A stretch of DNA of 64,000 nucleotides from Nitzschia sp. pyKryTriq1. Lineage: Eukaryota > Bacillariophyta > Bacillariophyceae > Bacillariales > Bacillariaceae. The stretch spans positions 259,001-323,000 of the forward strand of contig OY101122.1 of the NCBI GenBank assembly GCA_956465555.1, written 5' to 3'. The notes under the pieces are model-generated. The model saw only the letters and a program-made list of their open reading frames with translations. It had not been told where the DNA came from and ran no database searches. Below, piece after piece: positions 30,291 through 40,595 of the stretch (positions within the stretch are counted from its first letter, which is position 1; each line of letters begins with the position of its first letter). A program made the translations under genes and the position numbers.

Positions 30291-32862
30291 CTAGACGTAC
30301 TCACTCAATGTGCGAAAGCGAGTGCGTCGGACCCTCCATTTGTAACTATTTTCCCCTCCTCCTCCTCGCGTCGATGATGATGACGATGGTGCTTTCATGA
30401 ATGACACATCCACCACACAGTATTCTCCCTTTTGGCGGAGAGATCCAGGAACGACGACCTTCACTTGTCCCTTGGGCAATTCGATGGCCGCACGGCAGCA
30501 CGCTTGACCACGACTGTCTCGGCCGGCTGCAATTTCCAACAAGACATGGTCTTGAATATCCGGCAAGGCACAAAATGCTTCATGGGCACTCGGCCAAGGA
30601 GGATCAAAGGATTCTTCATCTTGTGATCCGTCGTCGTCGTTGTTCTCCTCCTCTTCTTCCTCGCCTCCCAAATGTATGGAATCTTCTATATTAGCAGCGG
30701 GGCTGTGGCTGTACATACCGCTGCCGCCGCCGATGTCGTATTCATCCCTTTCACTTGTTTCTCGTTCAGTAGTATCTAGTAACGGTGGTGGTGGCGGTTC
30801 CAAATGATGAAAGTGAGTTACCAAAATACTTTGAAATCGTTTCGTCGATGCCGCTTGCATCAATTGAGTAATGGAGGCGTGACTTGGTGGCGAATCGGAA
30901 ATAGCCGTCAAGAGTGGGGCTCGTTCCACCAAGGTTTGCAATTGATGACAAAATTGGGCACTGGTGGTGGACGAGACAAAGTAGTGTATGTAGTACGTAG
31001 AAACGTAAAAATAAAGGTTGAATGAGACAAGAACAACAAAACAAAACATAACAAAACAACACTGCTGACACACACACACACACACACACGCACACACACA
31101 CAACTCGTTTGTCTTCGTCTTCGTGGTCTTACCCATACTCTTGGACTTGCTCTTCAAACGTGGCAGACTCGGACTGGGCAGGAATGGAGCTGTCCGAAGT
31201 CAACAGAGGCAATTCTTGACTGGGAGAGACAGGAGTTACGGGGTGGTGCTGGTCATCCTGCTGGTTGTAGGAAACACTGGAATCTTCGGGGAGGAAATGA
31301 GAAGATTCCGATTCTTCCACTTCCGACTCGTCGTCAATATCATCATCATCGTCATCATCATCGTCGTCATCATCATCATCATCGTCATCCCCATCGTCGT
31401 CTTCTAAGGGAGGTGGTTCTTGTTGTAGTTTGGATTCTTCCAAGTACAAGAGCCCGGCACATCCGAGTCCTGGACAGAGTGGAATCCAATTTTGATGAAT
31501 ATTCCGAGAGTTGGGCGTCAAGCGTCGTTCTTGAGTATAGGCAATATTAGACGACGACGGTGAAAAATCATCGTCATCATCATCATCATCATCCTTGAAT
31601 AATCTGGCCGACGATGACGATGCCGATGATACCGAGGTAATGGTCGTCAACGGATCCTTGGGGGCAGGGACAAAGACGACCCGACATACAATCGATTCCA
31701 ATTGCGAGAGAGCTGCCGTCATGAGGCCTTCCAGGGCGGCAGTTTCTTCTCTGGTGCGTTTAAATGGATAGGAGGAAGGTTCCATTGTATAATTCGCATA
31801 GGGAGCTTGGGTCGATTGATTATTATTGCTGTTGCTGCTGTTGTTGTTGGGAGTAGCATTTGTAGATCCCGTAGCTGCACTGTTGCTACGGTTGTAATTT
31901 CGACCCTGCTGCTGCTGCTGCTGTTGGTTCGAAGAATGTTTCATAGTGGTATACTGATTGTTGCCAGCAAATGATGACGCTCGTTGTGGATGATGAGGCA
32001 TGGGGGGAAGAGGCAAGAGCGCATTGACAGTGCTACCGCTCCCTCCACCCCTCCAAATGGGGACGGCCGAGTGCGAATATCGTCCGCTGCTGCTGCTACT
32101 CCTCGTACTGGCCATGATACCATGTCGGGCCATGTGTCGTCGCCTTTGTCGTCCTTGATAATAATTTCGCAAATCTTCTTCTTGACAAAAGGGACCACAG
32201 GCAATACACAAATCAATTCCTTGCAAAGGATTATCATCCCCATCATCGTTGTCACCACCACCACCACCACCACCACCAATCAATGCGGATTCTGCCAAGG
32301 CGGAAGCCGATTCCAAATCAATATCCGAAACGATCAATATCCGTATCGTTGGAGGATCTGATGGTTGCTGATGTGGTTGTGCCTTTTGTGCACCATTGCT
32401 ACCAGTAGTGGTAGAAAACGACGATTCTTCTCCAGAAGTAGTAGCAGTCGCAGTCGCCGAATACGAAAGAATCGAAGCAGGCATGTGGGGAAGTTGTAGA
32501 CTGGCGAGTTGCCGATTCAATTCCAGTTCTTGTGCTGCCGCAGCCTCTGCCTTACTTTTTGCTGCTGTTTTGTTCTTCGATTCTTCATGATTGCTGCTTT
32601 TATTGTTGCCTTTGCTGCTGCCGCGGTGACGACGACTGCGACTCCTCGAGCGGCTTTCCTCGCTGGGAGTACGCCGGGTACGAGTACTGCTAATATTCCC
32701 ACCAGTATTACTGCTGGCACTGTCACTTTCAGTTGTCGTCGGAGGAGGACGTGGGTTGCTGGGAGTGGCCTCGTCTCGTTGTGGAGGTGGTGGTGGTGAT
32801 GCCGACACTTCTCCTTGCTGCAGTGGCGTGATGGTGCTGGCGGGAGGCGGACTTTCACTCAT
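30291..32862 (-). CDS. Large low-complexity protein with possible metallophosphoesterase-like core
   Basis: Two exons, 32862-31133 and 30960-30291 (172-nt intron containing a CA repeat and ending CCACCACCAG), 799 residues. The junction reads EYGAQFCHQLQTLVERAPLL. The first 170 residues are Ser/Pro/Arg-rich. A folded core seems interrupted by long Gly, Gln, Asn and Asp insertions: IRILIVSDIDLESASALAE, DLCIACGPFCQ, ESIVCRVVFVPAPKDP, NWIPLCPGLGCAGLLYLEES, and in exon 2 FQSILVTHFHHLEPP. The order of SD, CGP, a PAPKDP turn and a THxH-like segment resembles a degenerate calcineurin-type phosphoesterase (GD, GN, TH steps), but the metal ligands are only partly present. The C-terminus (ELPKGQVKVVVPGSLRQKGEY) looks like a beta domain. 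Function uncertain. Confidence 0.6.
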
Positions 32863-33145
32863 ACTGTATGTATTCGTAAAATATTATTATTATTGTATGC
32901 TGATGACTGATGACACTGAGCAGCAATTCGCTGGTTTGTCCAACGTACCGATACACGCCGGCGTAGAGTGCCTACTAGTATTACTTATGTGAATGATGTG
33001 CAACAAATGGGCCAAGCAAGAGTGAGTGAATGTGATGCCTTATTCTCTCCAGAGGAATAATGTTGTGATTGGTGTATCAAAGAGAGGACACTGAAACTGA
33101 TTGGAAGACTACTAGTGGATATCATACACAGTCTCTCTAGCGAGT

Positions 33146-33187
<42 letters not shown>

Positions 33188-33738
33188 CAGAGAGGCGGGT
33201 TGAGTTATTCCCTGATGGCCTAATCCTTCATAATAATAATATGACTTTTGCAACTTTTCGTCGGCACAAACTCTCCCGCACAGCCCACGCTCTGCTGCGG
33301 TGTACCATTAGCTAATGTAGTACCAGTACTCCAGTCTACTGGTACTCTACCGGTGGTACCGGCTGTACCGGCACTAGGTAGTAGCTACGGTATTAGTACA
33401 TACCGGTGTGGTCGCCCTCTCGAAAAACGCGTCATGGTCGTTTTTGCGGCGTTATGTGGGTCATCTTTCACCCCCTTTTTTTTGGGAGCTCGAAATAACG
33501 CTCGAAAGGACTGGATGGCGTCCCGGCCGCCAACCGACAAACCCGACCCAAATCATAATCGCCACGTGGAGTCCTTTACAGCGATTACAATAATATAAGA
33601 GGAGAAGATATTATATGCGCAGTATAACTCTTTTCGTGCCTTTTATAATATGCTTCACAGAGGACGCACTTTTGAGCACCATTCATCTCTATTGTATTTC
33701 AGCATCAACTAAACAACATATCAAACACATAATATACG
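32863..33738. promoter_or_regulatory. Divergent upstream region with a GA microsatellite
   Basis: 876 bp between the starts of the 799-residue gene and HPR-RAP copy B. An (AG)n run lies at about 33154-33186. Clusters of TACCGG and GTACC lie at 33300-33415. No coding exon is recognised. Confidence 0.4.
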
Positions 33739-35796
33739 ATGCGATGGATCAGACTAAACACCCAGCTACTACTGCTGTTGATAGTCATTGCGAAAGTGCT
33801 ACTGGAAACGACAAACAACGCCTCATTCTTTGTCATCGGCTTCTCTCCTCCAACCAGATTTTGTCGTAGTATTACGCGAAACACTGCTGATGGTGGTGAC
33901 GAAAAATCATCGGTATCATTGTTCTTTTCCTATCCTCAGAACAAAAACAATCCACGATCGTCGTCATCTTCTTCTCCCACGCAACGGAATAACAACAGAC
34001 CACGCAGCAACAACGGCGGCAGCAGCAGCAGCAGCAGCTTTGCCGTTGCAAAGGAAATCAATGGTCGACTCATCGAAGCGGGAAAGAAATTTGACTGGAT
34101 AGGAATTCTCCAGATTTACGAAAAAGACAAGGCCAATTTCAGCCATGTCAACTATGCGACCTCCATGAGTCAACTGGGGAGGATACGTTCATTACGCAAG
34201 GACGATGAACGTTTTGAAGATCTGATGCTCGATATTGCTGCACAAATACAAAATACAGCAACGCGGTCGTCGTGGGAAGCTAGACAGATGGCCAATGTGC
34301 TGCATGCTGTAGCCAAAATGAAATGGAAATCCAAAGGAGCTTCGGCGATCGTGAAAACAATCCTGCAAGAAGACAATGTTCATGTCATTGTGACAAAGGG
34401 CGAACCCCAAAATATCGCAAATACGGCTTGGGCATGTGCCACACTGGGTCTCCAATGTCCAGCCTTGTTCAATGCAATCAACGAGCGAGCGTCATTTCTT
34501 GTCGACGAAGGCACGCCTCAAGCGATAGCAAATACGGCTTGGGCTTGTGCCACGCTGGGTGTCCAATGTCCAGCGTTTTTCACTGCGATCGACGATAGAG
34601 CATCCTACATTGTCGAGGAAGGAAACGAACAAAATATAGCGAATACAGCTTGGGCTTGTGCCACTTTGGGTGTCCAATGTCCAGCCTTTTTCACTGCAAT
34701 CGTCGAACGAGCATCCTACCTTGTCGAAGAAGGAAAACCTCAAGAAATAGCAAATACGGCTTGGGCTTGTGCCACATTGGGTGTCCAATGTCCAGCTTTA
34801 TTCACTGCAATCAACGAACGAGCATCATTTCTTGTCCAAGAAGGAACGCCACAAAATATAGCAAATACGGCTTGGGCTTGTGCCACTTTGGGTGTCCAAT
34901 GTCCAGCTTTATTCACTGCTGTCGACGAACGAGCATCCTACCTTGTTGAACAGGGAAAACCCCAGGAAATAGCAAATACGGCTTGGGCTTGTGCCACTTT
35001 GGGTGTCCAATGTCCAGATTTATTCACTGGAATTGACAATCGAGCATCATTTCTTGTTCAACAAGGAACGCCACAAAATATAGCAAATACGGCTTGGGCG
35101 TTGGCACAACTAGGGCGGCAATCAAGAAACTTTTTCGATGCCTTCTCTTCACGGATGGCTTCCATTTTGGAATGGACAAATGTGCAAGAGATCTGTATTA
35201 TCTGCTACTCGTTTGCCATCTTGGACCTTGCTCAGGAATATGAAACGGAGTTTCGCCTCCTTTGGAGTCGCGCGTGTCAACTCGACGGAGATGAACTTAA
35301 TGGCGAACGGAGTCGGCAACTATTCCAGACATTTGTCATGGTGTCCCGATTGATGGAACTTCCGCCGCCAAAGGAGCTGCTGAAATCGGATGCATTGTTG
35401 GAAAACAAGGACAACAGAGACTCTCGTTCCCAGCGTGAAATGTCAGCTCTGCTCGAAGAGCTTGGTTTCGCACATCAAATCGAAGCATCTCCCTTTCCGG
35501 ATCGTCCATTTGTTCCTGGTTTACTGGCGATTGATGCGGCTTGTAAAGATCGGATGATCGCGATCGAGTTTGATGGCCCGAGCCACTTTCTTCGAGATGT
35601 TAAGAAGGATGCAGATGGAGTGGAAGGAAGAATAGAGAATGGGCCGACGCAAGCCAAACGTCGGTTCTTGGAACGGCTTGGATGGAAAGTTGTGAATGTT
35701 CCTTGGTGGGAGTGGAGAGACGCTACAAGAAAAGACCAGAAAAAGAAATTGTTGGCCAAGAAACTTCTTGCTACTCGAGATGGTCGTACCAAATAA
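33739..35796 (+). CDS. HPR-RAP domain protein, copy B
   Basis: 685 residues from ATG 33739, intronless. Same plan as copy A (11370-13220): N-terminal hydrophobic targeting stretch (LNTQLLLLLIVIAKVLLET), Ser/Asn linker, the shared block EINGRLIEAGKKFDWIGIL, seven ANTAW motifs at a 37-residue spacing (about 225-465), then the shared helical part and a C-terminal RAP domain with IAIEFDGPSHFLRD and RRFLERLGWKVVNVPWWEW. The two proteins are nearly identical outside the repeats and the N-terminus, and the DNA match runs about 25 bp past the stop. Expected to bind RNA in plastid or mitochondrion. Two extra repeats suggest a different or longer RNA target. Confidence 0.9.
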   Translation: MRWIRLNTQLLLLLIVIAKVLLETTNNASFFVIGFSPPTRFCRSITRNTADGGDEKSSVSLFFSYPQNKNNPRSSSSSSPTQRNNNRPRSNNGGSSSSSSFAVAKEINGRLIEAGKKFDWIGILQIYEKDKANFSHVNYATSMSQLGRIRSLRKDDERFEDLMLDIAAQIQNTATRSSWEARQMANVLHAVAKMKWKSKGASAIVKTILQEDNVHVIVTKGEPQNIANTAWACATLGLQCPALFNAINERASFLVDEGTPQAIANTAWACATLGVQCPAFFTAIDDRASYIVEEGNEQNIANTAWACATLGVQCPAFFTAIVERASYLVEEGKPQEIANTAWACATLGVQCPALFTAINERASFLVQEGTPQNIANTAWACATLGVQCPALFTAVDERASYLVEQGKPQEIANTAWACATLGVQCPDLFTGIDNRASFLVQQGTPQNIANTAWALAQLGRQSRNFFDAFSSRMASILEWTNVQEICIICYSFAILDLAQEYETEFRLLWSRACQLDGDELNGERSRQLFQTFVMVSRLMELPPPKELLKSDALLENKDNRDSRSQREMSALLEELGFAHQIEASPFPDRPFVPGLLAIDAACKDRMIAIEFDGPSHFLRDVKKDADGVEGRIENGPTQAKRRFLERLGWKVVNVPWWEWRDATRKDQKKKLLAKKLLATRDGRTK
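34396..35100 (+). repeat. 111-bp coding tandem repeats (37-residue HPR units), copy B
   Basis: GCAAATACGGCTTGGGC recurs seven times at 111-bp steps. Unit differences fall mostly at the same positions (for example DEGTPQA, EEGNEQN, EEGKPQE, QEGTPQN, EQGKPQE, QQGTPQN before IANTAW). These are the residues expected to vary if they read RNA bases. Confidence 0.9.
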
Positions 35797-35861
35797 TGAC
35801 ATCACGATGGCAGTATATAGAGATACTTGTTACTGGAGAAATTCTAGAACAAAGGCTCAGA

Positions 35862-35929
35862 CGAAGCAACTCTTGGCTAAGAAACTCGTAGTAGTCGCTG
35901 CCCGGAACGATGCTGATAATAAAAAGTAA
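35862..35929 (+). pseudogene. Leftover copy of the RAP protein tail
   Basis: About 65 bp after the stop of copy B the sequence reads KQLLAKKLVVVAARNDADNKK. This resembles the C-terminal tail KKKLLAKKLLATRDGRTK of the RAP protein, and the DNA (AACTCTTGGCTAAGAAACT versus AATTGTTGGCCAAGAAACT) agrees. It is too short to act alone. It is best read as the end of a former extra copy or a local partial duplication. The rest of 35797-36031 holds nothing else I can name. Confidence 0.55.
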
Positions 35930-36031
35930 GCGCTACTTGACTGGTTACGAATCCATAGATAAGTGGTGGATTGGAATCTAATAATCTCGAAAGAACGCAC
36001 GAAGGAGCAGGCAGCATCTCGTTAGTCCTAC

Positions 36032-37114
36032 CTAGCTCTCTATTGCATGAGCAGTGGTACTGCCATTCAACCAGCAAGTCAAGGCGAATCTATCTTTGGT
36101 CGAAGGAAGAACAGCGTGTTCTAATCTCGATGAGTCAAAAATAATCATGGTGCCTCCTTTTGGCACAACATCTGTATAGTTGTTGTTCTTGCTGTTGTTG
36201 TTGTTGTTGTTGTTCGATGAAGATGATGATGCAATGATATTGCCTTTGTCATCACGATCTTGGTTGTTTTCTTCGGTACTACCTTCATCATGAGGTTCTC
36301 CTCCTCCTCCTCCTCTTTGGCCACCAGTAGTATGAAAACACCTCAAGGAGCCGCCACTCTTCCAGTCGGCGTCATTGAGATACAAAATGACCGTCAAGGC
36401 TCGTCCTCGATAGTCGCTCGCCCGCCAATACTCAAAGAGTCCCATATCCGCCATACTATGATCACACTTGTCCAAATGCAGTCGATAAATGGACTTGGCA
36501 TTGCCGGGATATCGGGAGAGTTGACATTGTTGCGGAACCTTGTGGCTGTGCGATTTGGAATATGAGTGACGTTCGACACTGTATCCTGCCCCCCGAATCA
36601 ATTTAATCGCATGCAAGAGACCATCTCCATGTAACTCTCGTTCCCGATCTCCCACCAATGTCCCATCGGATTCCCGTACCCAACATATCGAATCACTCCG
36701 TACGTCCTCATCGTTTCCGTGCACACTGGTACTCCAAGTGTTCTTGTTCTTGTTCTTGTTGGAGGACGATGCCACCAACATGGACCCAATATTCCGTTGC
36801 GCCTCGGAGAGCTGTTCTGGACTCAATACGTTGGGAATGACTGTAAACCCTTGATGTTCGATTTGGCGAACATGATGCGCTTCGATGATTTTCGACGTGG
36901 GCGGATATCGACAGGCAAATGTAGGATCGGCATCGGCCAAGTCGGTTTCTCGATACGCATCCATGGCATACCAGAGAGTGGCACTGCTGACGATCATCAC
37001 GGCGGCAGCATCTAGGGATGGAATATTAATACGTCCGGAAAGGACTCCTTTCTCTGCTCGAAGTCCAATTATGCGATTGGCAAATCTTTGGAAGAAGGAG
37101 GAGGTTCGTGTCAT
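36032..37114 (-). CDS. 2-oxoglutarate/Fe(II) oxygenase, prolyl-4-hydroxylase-like
   Basis: 360 residues from ATG 37114, intronless. After an N-terminal region with a hydrophobic segment (AAAVMIVSSATLWYAMDAY, about residues 36-54, maybe a signal anchor) comes HHVRQIEHQGFTVIPNVLSPEQL, typical of the start of this fold. The iron ligands are HxD in YRLHLDKC (about residue 213) and the distal His in LEHAVLPS (about 334), with the 2-oxoglutarate Arg in TKDRFALTCWLNG. Between them are VILYLNDADWKSGGSLRCF and PKGGTMIIFDS, as in P4H proteins. A Gly/Asn/Ser-rich insertion (about 265-320, from trinucleotide repeats) splits the barrel. It should hydroxylate a protein or small molecule; the substrate is unknown. 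Confidence 0.85.
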   Translation of the reverse strand: MTRTSSFFQRFANRIIGLRAEKGVLSGRINIPSLDAAAVMIVSSATLWYAMDAYRETDLADADPTFACRYPPTSKIIEAHHVRQIEHQGFTVIPNVLSPEQLSEAQRNIGSMLVASSSNKNKNKNTWSTSVHGNDEDVRSDSICWVRESDGTLVGDRERELHGDGLLHAIKLIRGAGYSVERHSYSKSHSHKVPQQCQLSRYPGNAKSIYRLHLDKCDHSMADMGLFEYWRASDYRGRALTVILYLNDADWKSGGSLRCFHTTGGQRGGGGGEPHDEGSTEENNQDRDDKGNIIASSSSSNNNNNNNSKNNNYTDVVPKGGTMIIFDSSRLEHAVLPSTKDRFALTCWLNGSTTAHAIES

Positions 37115-37453
37115 GGTACCGGTATTGTTATTGTTGTGGTGCTGTATTATTGGAATAGCTATCTATGGTGGTGGGTGGTGCAATAATACACCATCAGATG
37201 AGGGAGAAAAAATAAGCACAATAAACAACAAAATAATACAACGTTGCTACTGTATGGGGTGGGTACGCATAATATTATATGCGTAGTCCCGGGGACAGAG
37301 GGACAGACAGCAGGCGAACGAGAAACCTTGTGAATAATGTCCGTCCGAGTGTGATGGTTTGGCGCTGGCGCGAGACTGGTTGTGGTCTGTACCTGGTACC
37401 GGTACCGGGGGCGCGCGACCATAAAAAATAATCAATCAATCAATCAATCAACC

Positions 37454-37485
<32 letters not shown>

Positions 37486-37992
37486 CACATCAGCACTTAC
37501 TGACAGCGAGGGCATCATCTGATGATGATGATTCATTGCTGAGTGGTGGTCCGACAAATAGACTTTCCCGAAACCTTCTCATCCTTTTCACCAAGCCATA
37601 TCTGATGGATTTCTTTATGCTCAATGCGTAGCAGCATAATATCGAAAAGGCTCGCGTTTTCAAATCCGACTGACTGGACCTTCTTTTTGGGTGGTGGTGG
37701 ATGCTGTATGAGGCATCTTCCAGAATGGAATGGCTTCTAGAATAATCGGAGTCAAGACTCCTCCTCCGTACGAAGCATAAGTGTGCGAATCGACGTTCCA
37801 CTTGTCCAAACTACGAGTGTGGTATTACTCTGAGAGTACAAGTAGTAGGAGTTACGATTGATTCGTCTACCGTTACGTCGTCTGAACTACTCCCGCGTTT
37901 GGTTACAGTTGATAATCTACAAAGCAGAAGACTTGATAAGTATAAAGTGAAGCAAATCATTATCAGCGTGGCTGACAATACTGCCTTCATTA
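37115..37992. other. Spacer upstream of the oxygenase gene
   Basis: 878 bp with a GGTACCGGTACC palindrome at 37395-37406 (about 280 bp upstream of the oxygenase ATG) and a long TCAA microsatellite. A minus-strand frame at 37490-37801 (ending in SSSSDDALAVSKC) has no ATG and no domain; an AG just before it could be a splice acceptor, but I find no partner exon. Confidence 0.35.
37430..37485. repeat. (TCAA)n microsatellite, interrupted once
   Basis: About thirteen TCAA units with one ACC interruption near 37451-37453. Similar runs lie at about 5969-5990 and 45436-45462. Confidence 0.95.
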
Positions 37993-39896
37993 CTAGGCTA
38001 CAACTCCCTCGGAGCGAACAACAAGTGGCTCAACTCCATTGAATGGAACAAGTGGCTCGTTCACGGAATGTGATTCGTCCTTGGATATTTTGAAAAGGCG
38101 GTACGAGGAGGCACCAAACAGTGTGCAGGAAAGGACTAGTACCGCCCAGGAAACTCCGTACGACATTAAGTCAGCCATCTTTCGATTGAGCCCTCCTCCG
38201 TATACCACCTTAGAGCTGTATTGAAACGTCCCTTCCAAACCGGGGAGCTGTACGGCAGTGATCGATCCTTGGGCGCCGGCCATTTCAACATCGCGCCAAG
38301 ATGCTGTCATCATTCGTGTCTTGGTCTTAAATTTCATGCACTTGGGGTACCACCATTAGTTTTTGAGAACAAACAGTGAATGTCAAATGGCAGTGGTGTT
38401 AGTTTTGATATAAAGAAAGAAGTATGGGACTGTCGTCAATACCAAACAACTCAAGAATACCCTTTGGCGCTGTTGCTTACCTGGTTGACATCGTCATATC
38501 CAGCGTCATCGTGGCAATGAAAGACATCGCCATCGTCTTCATCATCATTGTGGTCATCCTCTTTATCAGAAGCCGCACTGGTCCAGTTGTATCGATCTCC
38601 CTGCGAATTGGCCACGTAGCCCTTTCCAGCAACGAAGTGGGTAATGTCGTAGGTCTTGCAAGGCTGGCATTGCTTGAAAACGTCAAAGGCACGATTCCAC
38701 TGTTCCATTTCACTCATCAATTCCCAGAGGTTTCCTCGCCGACGACCACCAGCATCATCACCGCCATTGTTATAGTACGTAGCCATGACCGTGTCATAGG
38801 CATCATTGTAGCTGGTTTTGTTGGTCGAACACAACGCCTCACCATCATCACCTCCTTCAGCTTGACCCGAGCAAACCATGTGATACATCAGCGTTTCGGC
38901 GTCTACCAGTTTGCCGGTGTATTCAACAATACACGAAGAATCAGTGTACAAACCGATGCTCATTTCACCGTACTTGGAAGGCTTGATGTCGTAATGGAAA
39001 TACCCGGAGGAGTTGCTCATCCCGTCCTCCTCCACCGGCAAACCAAACCAAGTGTTTGTGCAACCTTGCGGCCAGACTTCTCGGTTTCCTTGCATGAACT
39101 GGTACTCTTCATCGGTCCAGACGCAGTCGCCCTCGTGCTTGAAAAGTTGTTCCATCCATTCTTCGTACTTCGGTTCCTTGAAAAAGCCAAGGAGGGTGAA
39201 GTGCGTGTCTGGCAAGTGGCAATCCATTTTCACGCATCGGCTGCTAGCATCGTATGTGCAGGCATCTTGATCCCAGCCGTTGGCCTTGCGATTGTAGTAC
39301 ATGTACTCTCCAACTCCATTGCCGGAGTAGTCTTCATCCACGTACTGATTGCACAAAGACGATGAGGAAGCGATGGACACAAACAAACAAGACGATGAAA
39401 ACGACCGAGAATATCAGGGACAACGAAAAAAAGAAGTATAGCTTACCGCTGCCCAGAGCATGAATCGACTGCAACCAGCACTTTCGTCGTCGCCAGCATC
39501 TTCCAAACTTCGACGCCTGCCTTCATCCTGGTAATCACAATCAATGTAAAATCCGAGTGCTCGCCATGCCTGAGCGTACTCGTCGTAGTACGTTTCCGTT
39601 CCATCGGCGAAAATCTTTTCGAAGGCGCCCATTGATGTATCCTCGCTCGTCAATTGACGCAAGTGACGTTGCGCAAGAGGACTGAGGTCAGCCGCTGGTT
39701 GGTATTCCATACCGTTGGGCATCGTCATCCATTGTTCCCCAGTATCGGGAAGGTCTTTCTGCAAGAGCGCGTCTTCAATGAGACTTTTGGGGGGAAGAGC
39801 GCCATCGGCGGCATGCATCATCGTCGAGACGAGGCTTCCTGCACACAAGAAGACAAGACGGGAAGTAGTTCCCGTAGCTAGTACGGCGACCTTCAT
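37993..39896 (-). CDS. Single-pass membrane protein of an uncharacterised stramenopile family
   Basis: Three exons, 39896-39447, 39344-38481 and 38340-37993 (introns 102 and 140 nt, GTAAGC donors, both phase 0), 553 residues. Junctions read RFMLWAAYVDEDYSGNG and DDVNQCMKFKTKTRM. A signal peptide (residues 1-28) and a C-terminal transmembrane helix (SYGVSWAVLVLSCTLFGASSY, about 500-520) give a luminal or extracellular body with a short cytosolic tail. The body is Cys-rich and acidic, with CVKMDCHLPDTHFTLLGFFKE, CVWTDEEYQFMQGNREVWP and repeated CxxC-like pairs (QCQPCKTYD). I recall similar proteins in diatoms but no function. Asn-rich acidic runs (DDHNDDEDDGD) are from GAT/GAC repeats. Confidence 0.8.
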
Positions 39897-40262
39897 GATG
39901 ATGATTCTTTTGATGACGGCAGATATGCGGTAGAGGGAAAAAATAAACAATGAGTGCCGGTACGAATTTCCCTGCGTAGCATCCCTTTTTTCTTGCTTTC
40001 AAACTTTTTAAAAAAAAATATTGCTATGCTGTATTTATATTCGTCGTCGTATAAATGTTTCTGCATCTGCCCAATTAACTCTTCTGCATGAGCACGTGCA
40101 ATGAAAGAATTAAAACCGTCCATTAACGCCGCATTGGTTTTCATCGTAGGGTATGCGCGAAGAATCTTCAATCGGCGACAAAGTCGCGATTTGTGTATTC
40201 TTATATATTTAGCGTTGATTATTTAAAAAAAACGCCCGCCGGCCATCTTCTATTTTGAGTCG

Positions 40263-40595
40263 TCATCCTCCGGTGGCGAGCTGGGATCTGGGATGACCTC
40301 TGGGATCAGATGACTCGTTCGATTCTTCACCACTTTCAATCTCTTCAAATTTGCTAGCGACGGCTATTTTATCCTTCTTCTTATTTTCGAAATTCCCCAT
40401 GGAAGCTTTTTGTGAACAAGTACTCGCTTCGACTGGTATACAGCCTTGGTGGTACGAGTTGAGTGCGGCCGCTACCGGGTTTACGTAAAATGCTACGTAC
40501 GCAGTACAAGAAAGGTCACTCGGATGGGTCATCTCGCTCGCTCCGTAAAGATAGAATGCAATAGTAAGCAATACAACATTGATGACAAAACGCAT
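40263..40595 (-). CDS. Doubtful small secreted protein
   Basis: 110 residues from an ATG at 40595. MRFVINVVLLTIAFYLYGASE looks like a signal peptide. The mature part has three Cys (LSCTAYVAF, GCIPVEASTCSQ) and a Lys/Glu/Ser-rich tail. No family is recognised. It starts within a few bases of a divergent fragment, so both cannot use normal promoters. It may be a chance ORF. Confidence 0.3.
   Translation of the reverse strand: MRFVINVVLLTIAFYLYGASEMTHPSDLSCTAYVAFYVNPVAAALNSYHQGCIPVEASTCSQKASMGNFENKKKDKIAVASKFEEIESGEESNESSDPRGHPRSQLATGG

Noticed and set aside
31071-31101. The CA repeat as part of a coding exon (Cys-Val run).
   Set aside because: It falls in the 172-nt intron of the 799-residue gene; the spliced frame skips it.
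34396-35100. Regular 111-bp direct repeats that could be taken for a CRISPR array or minisatellite.
   Set aside because: The period is a whole number of codons, the frame is open and the units are HPR protein repeats.
11370-35796. HPR-RAP and ankyrin pairs both sit in inverted order around about 22-23 kb, suggesting one large palindromic duplication.
   Set aside because: The genes between them do not correspond on the two sides, and the ankyrin copies are far more diverged than the RAP copies, so the events are separate.
37490-37801. A 104-codon minus-strand frame as a separate gene or exon.
   Set aside because: It has no ATG, no domain and no supported partner exon; it is kept only as a note in the spacer entry.
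38424-39365. A 313-codon plus-strand ORF.
   Set aside because: It is antisense to exon 2 of the membrane-protein gene, has no domain pattern, and the minus strand has splice-supported exons.
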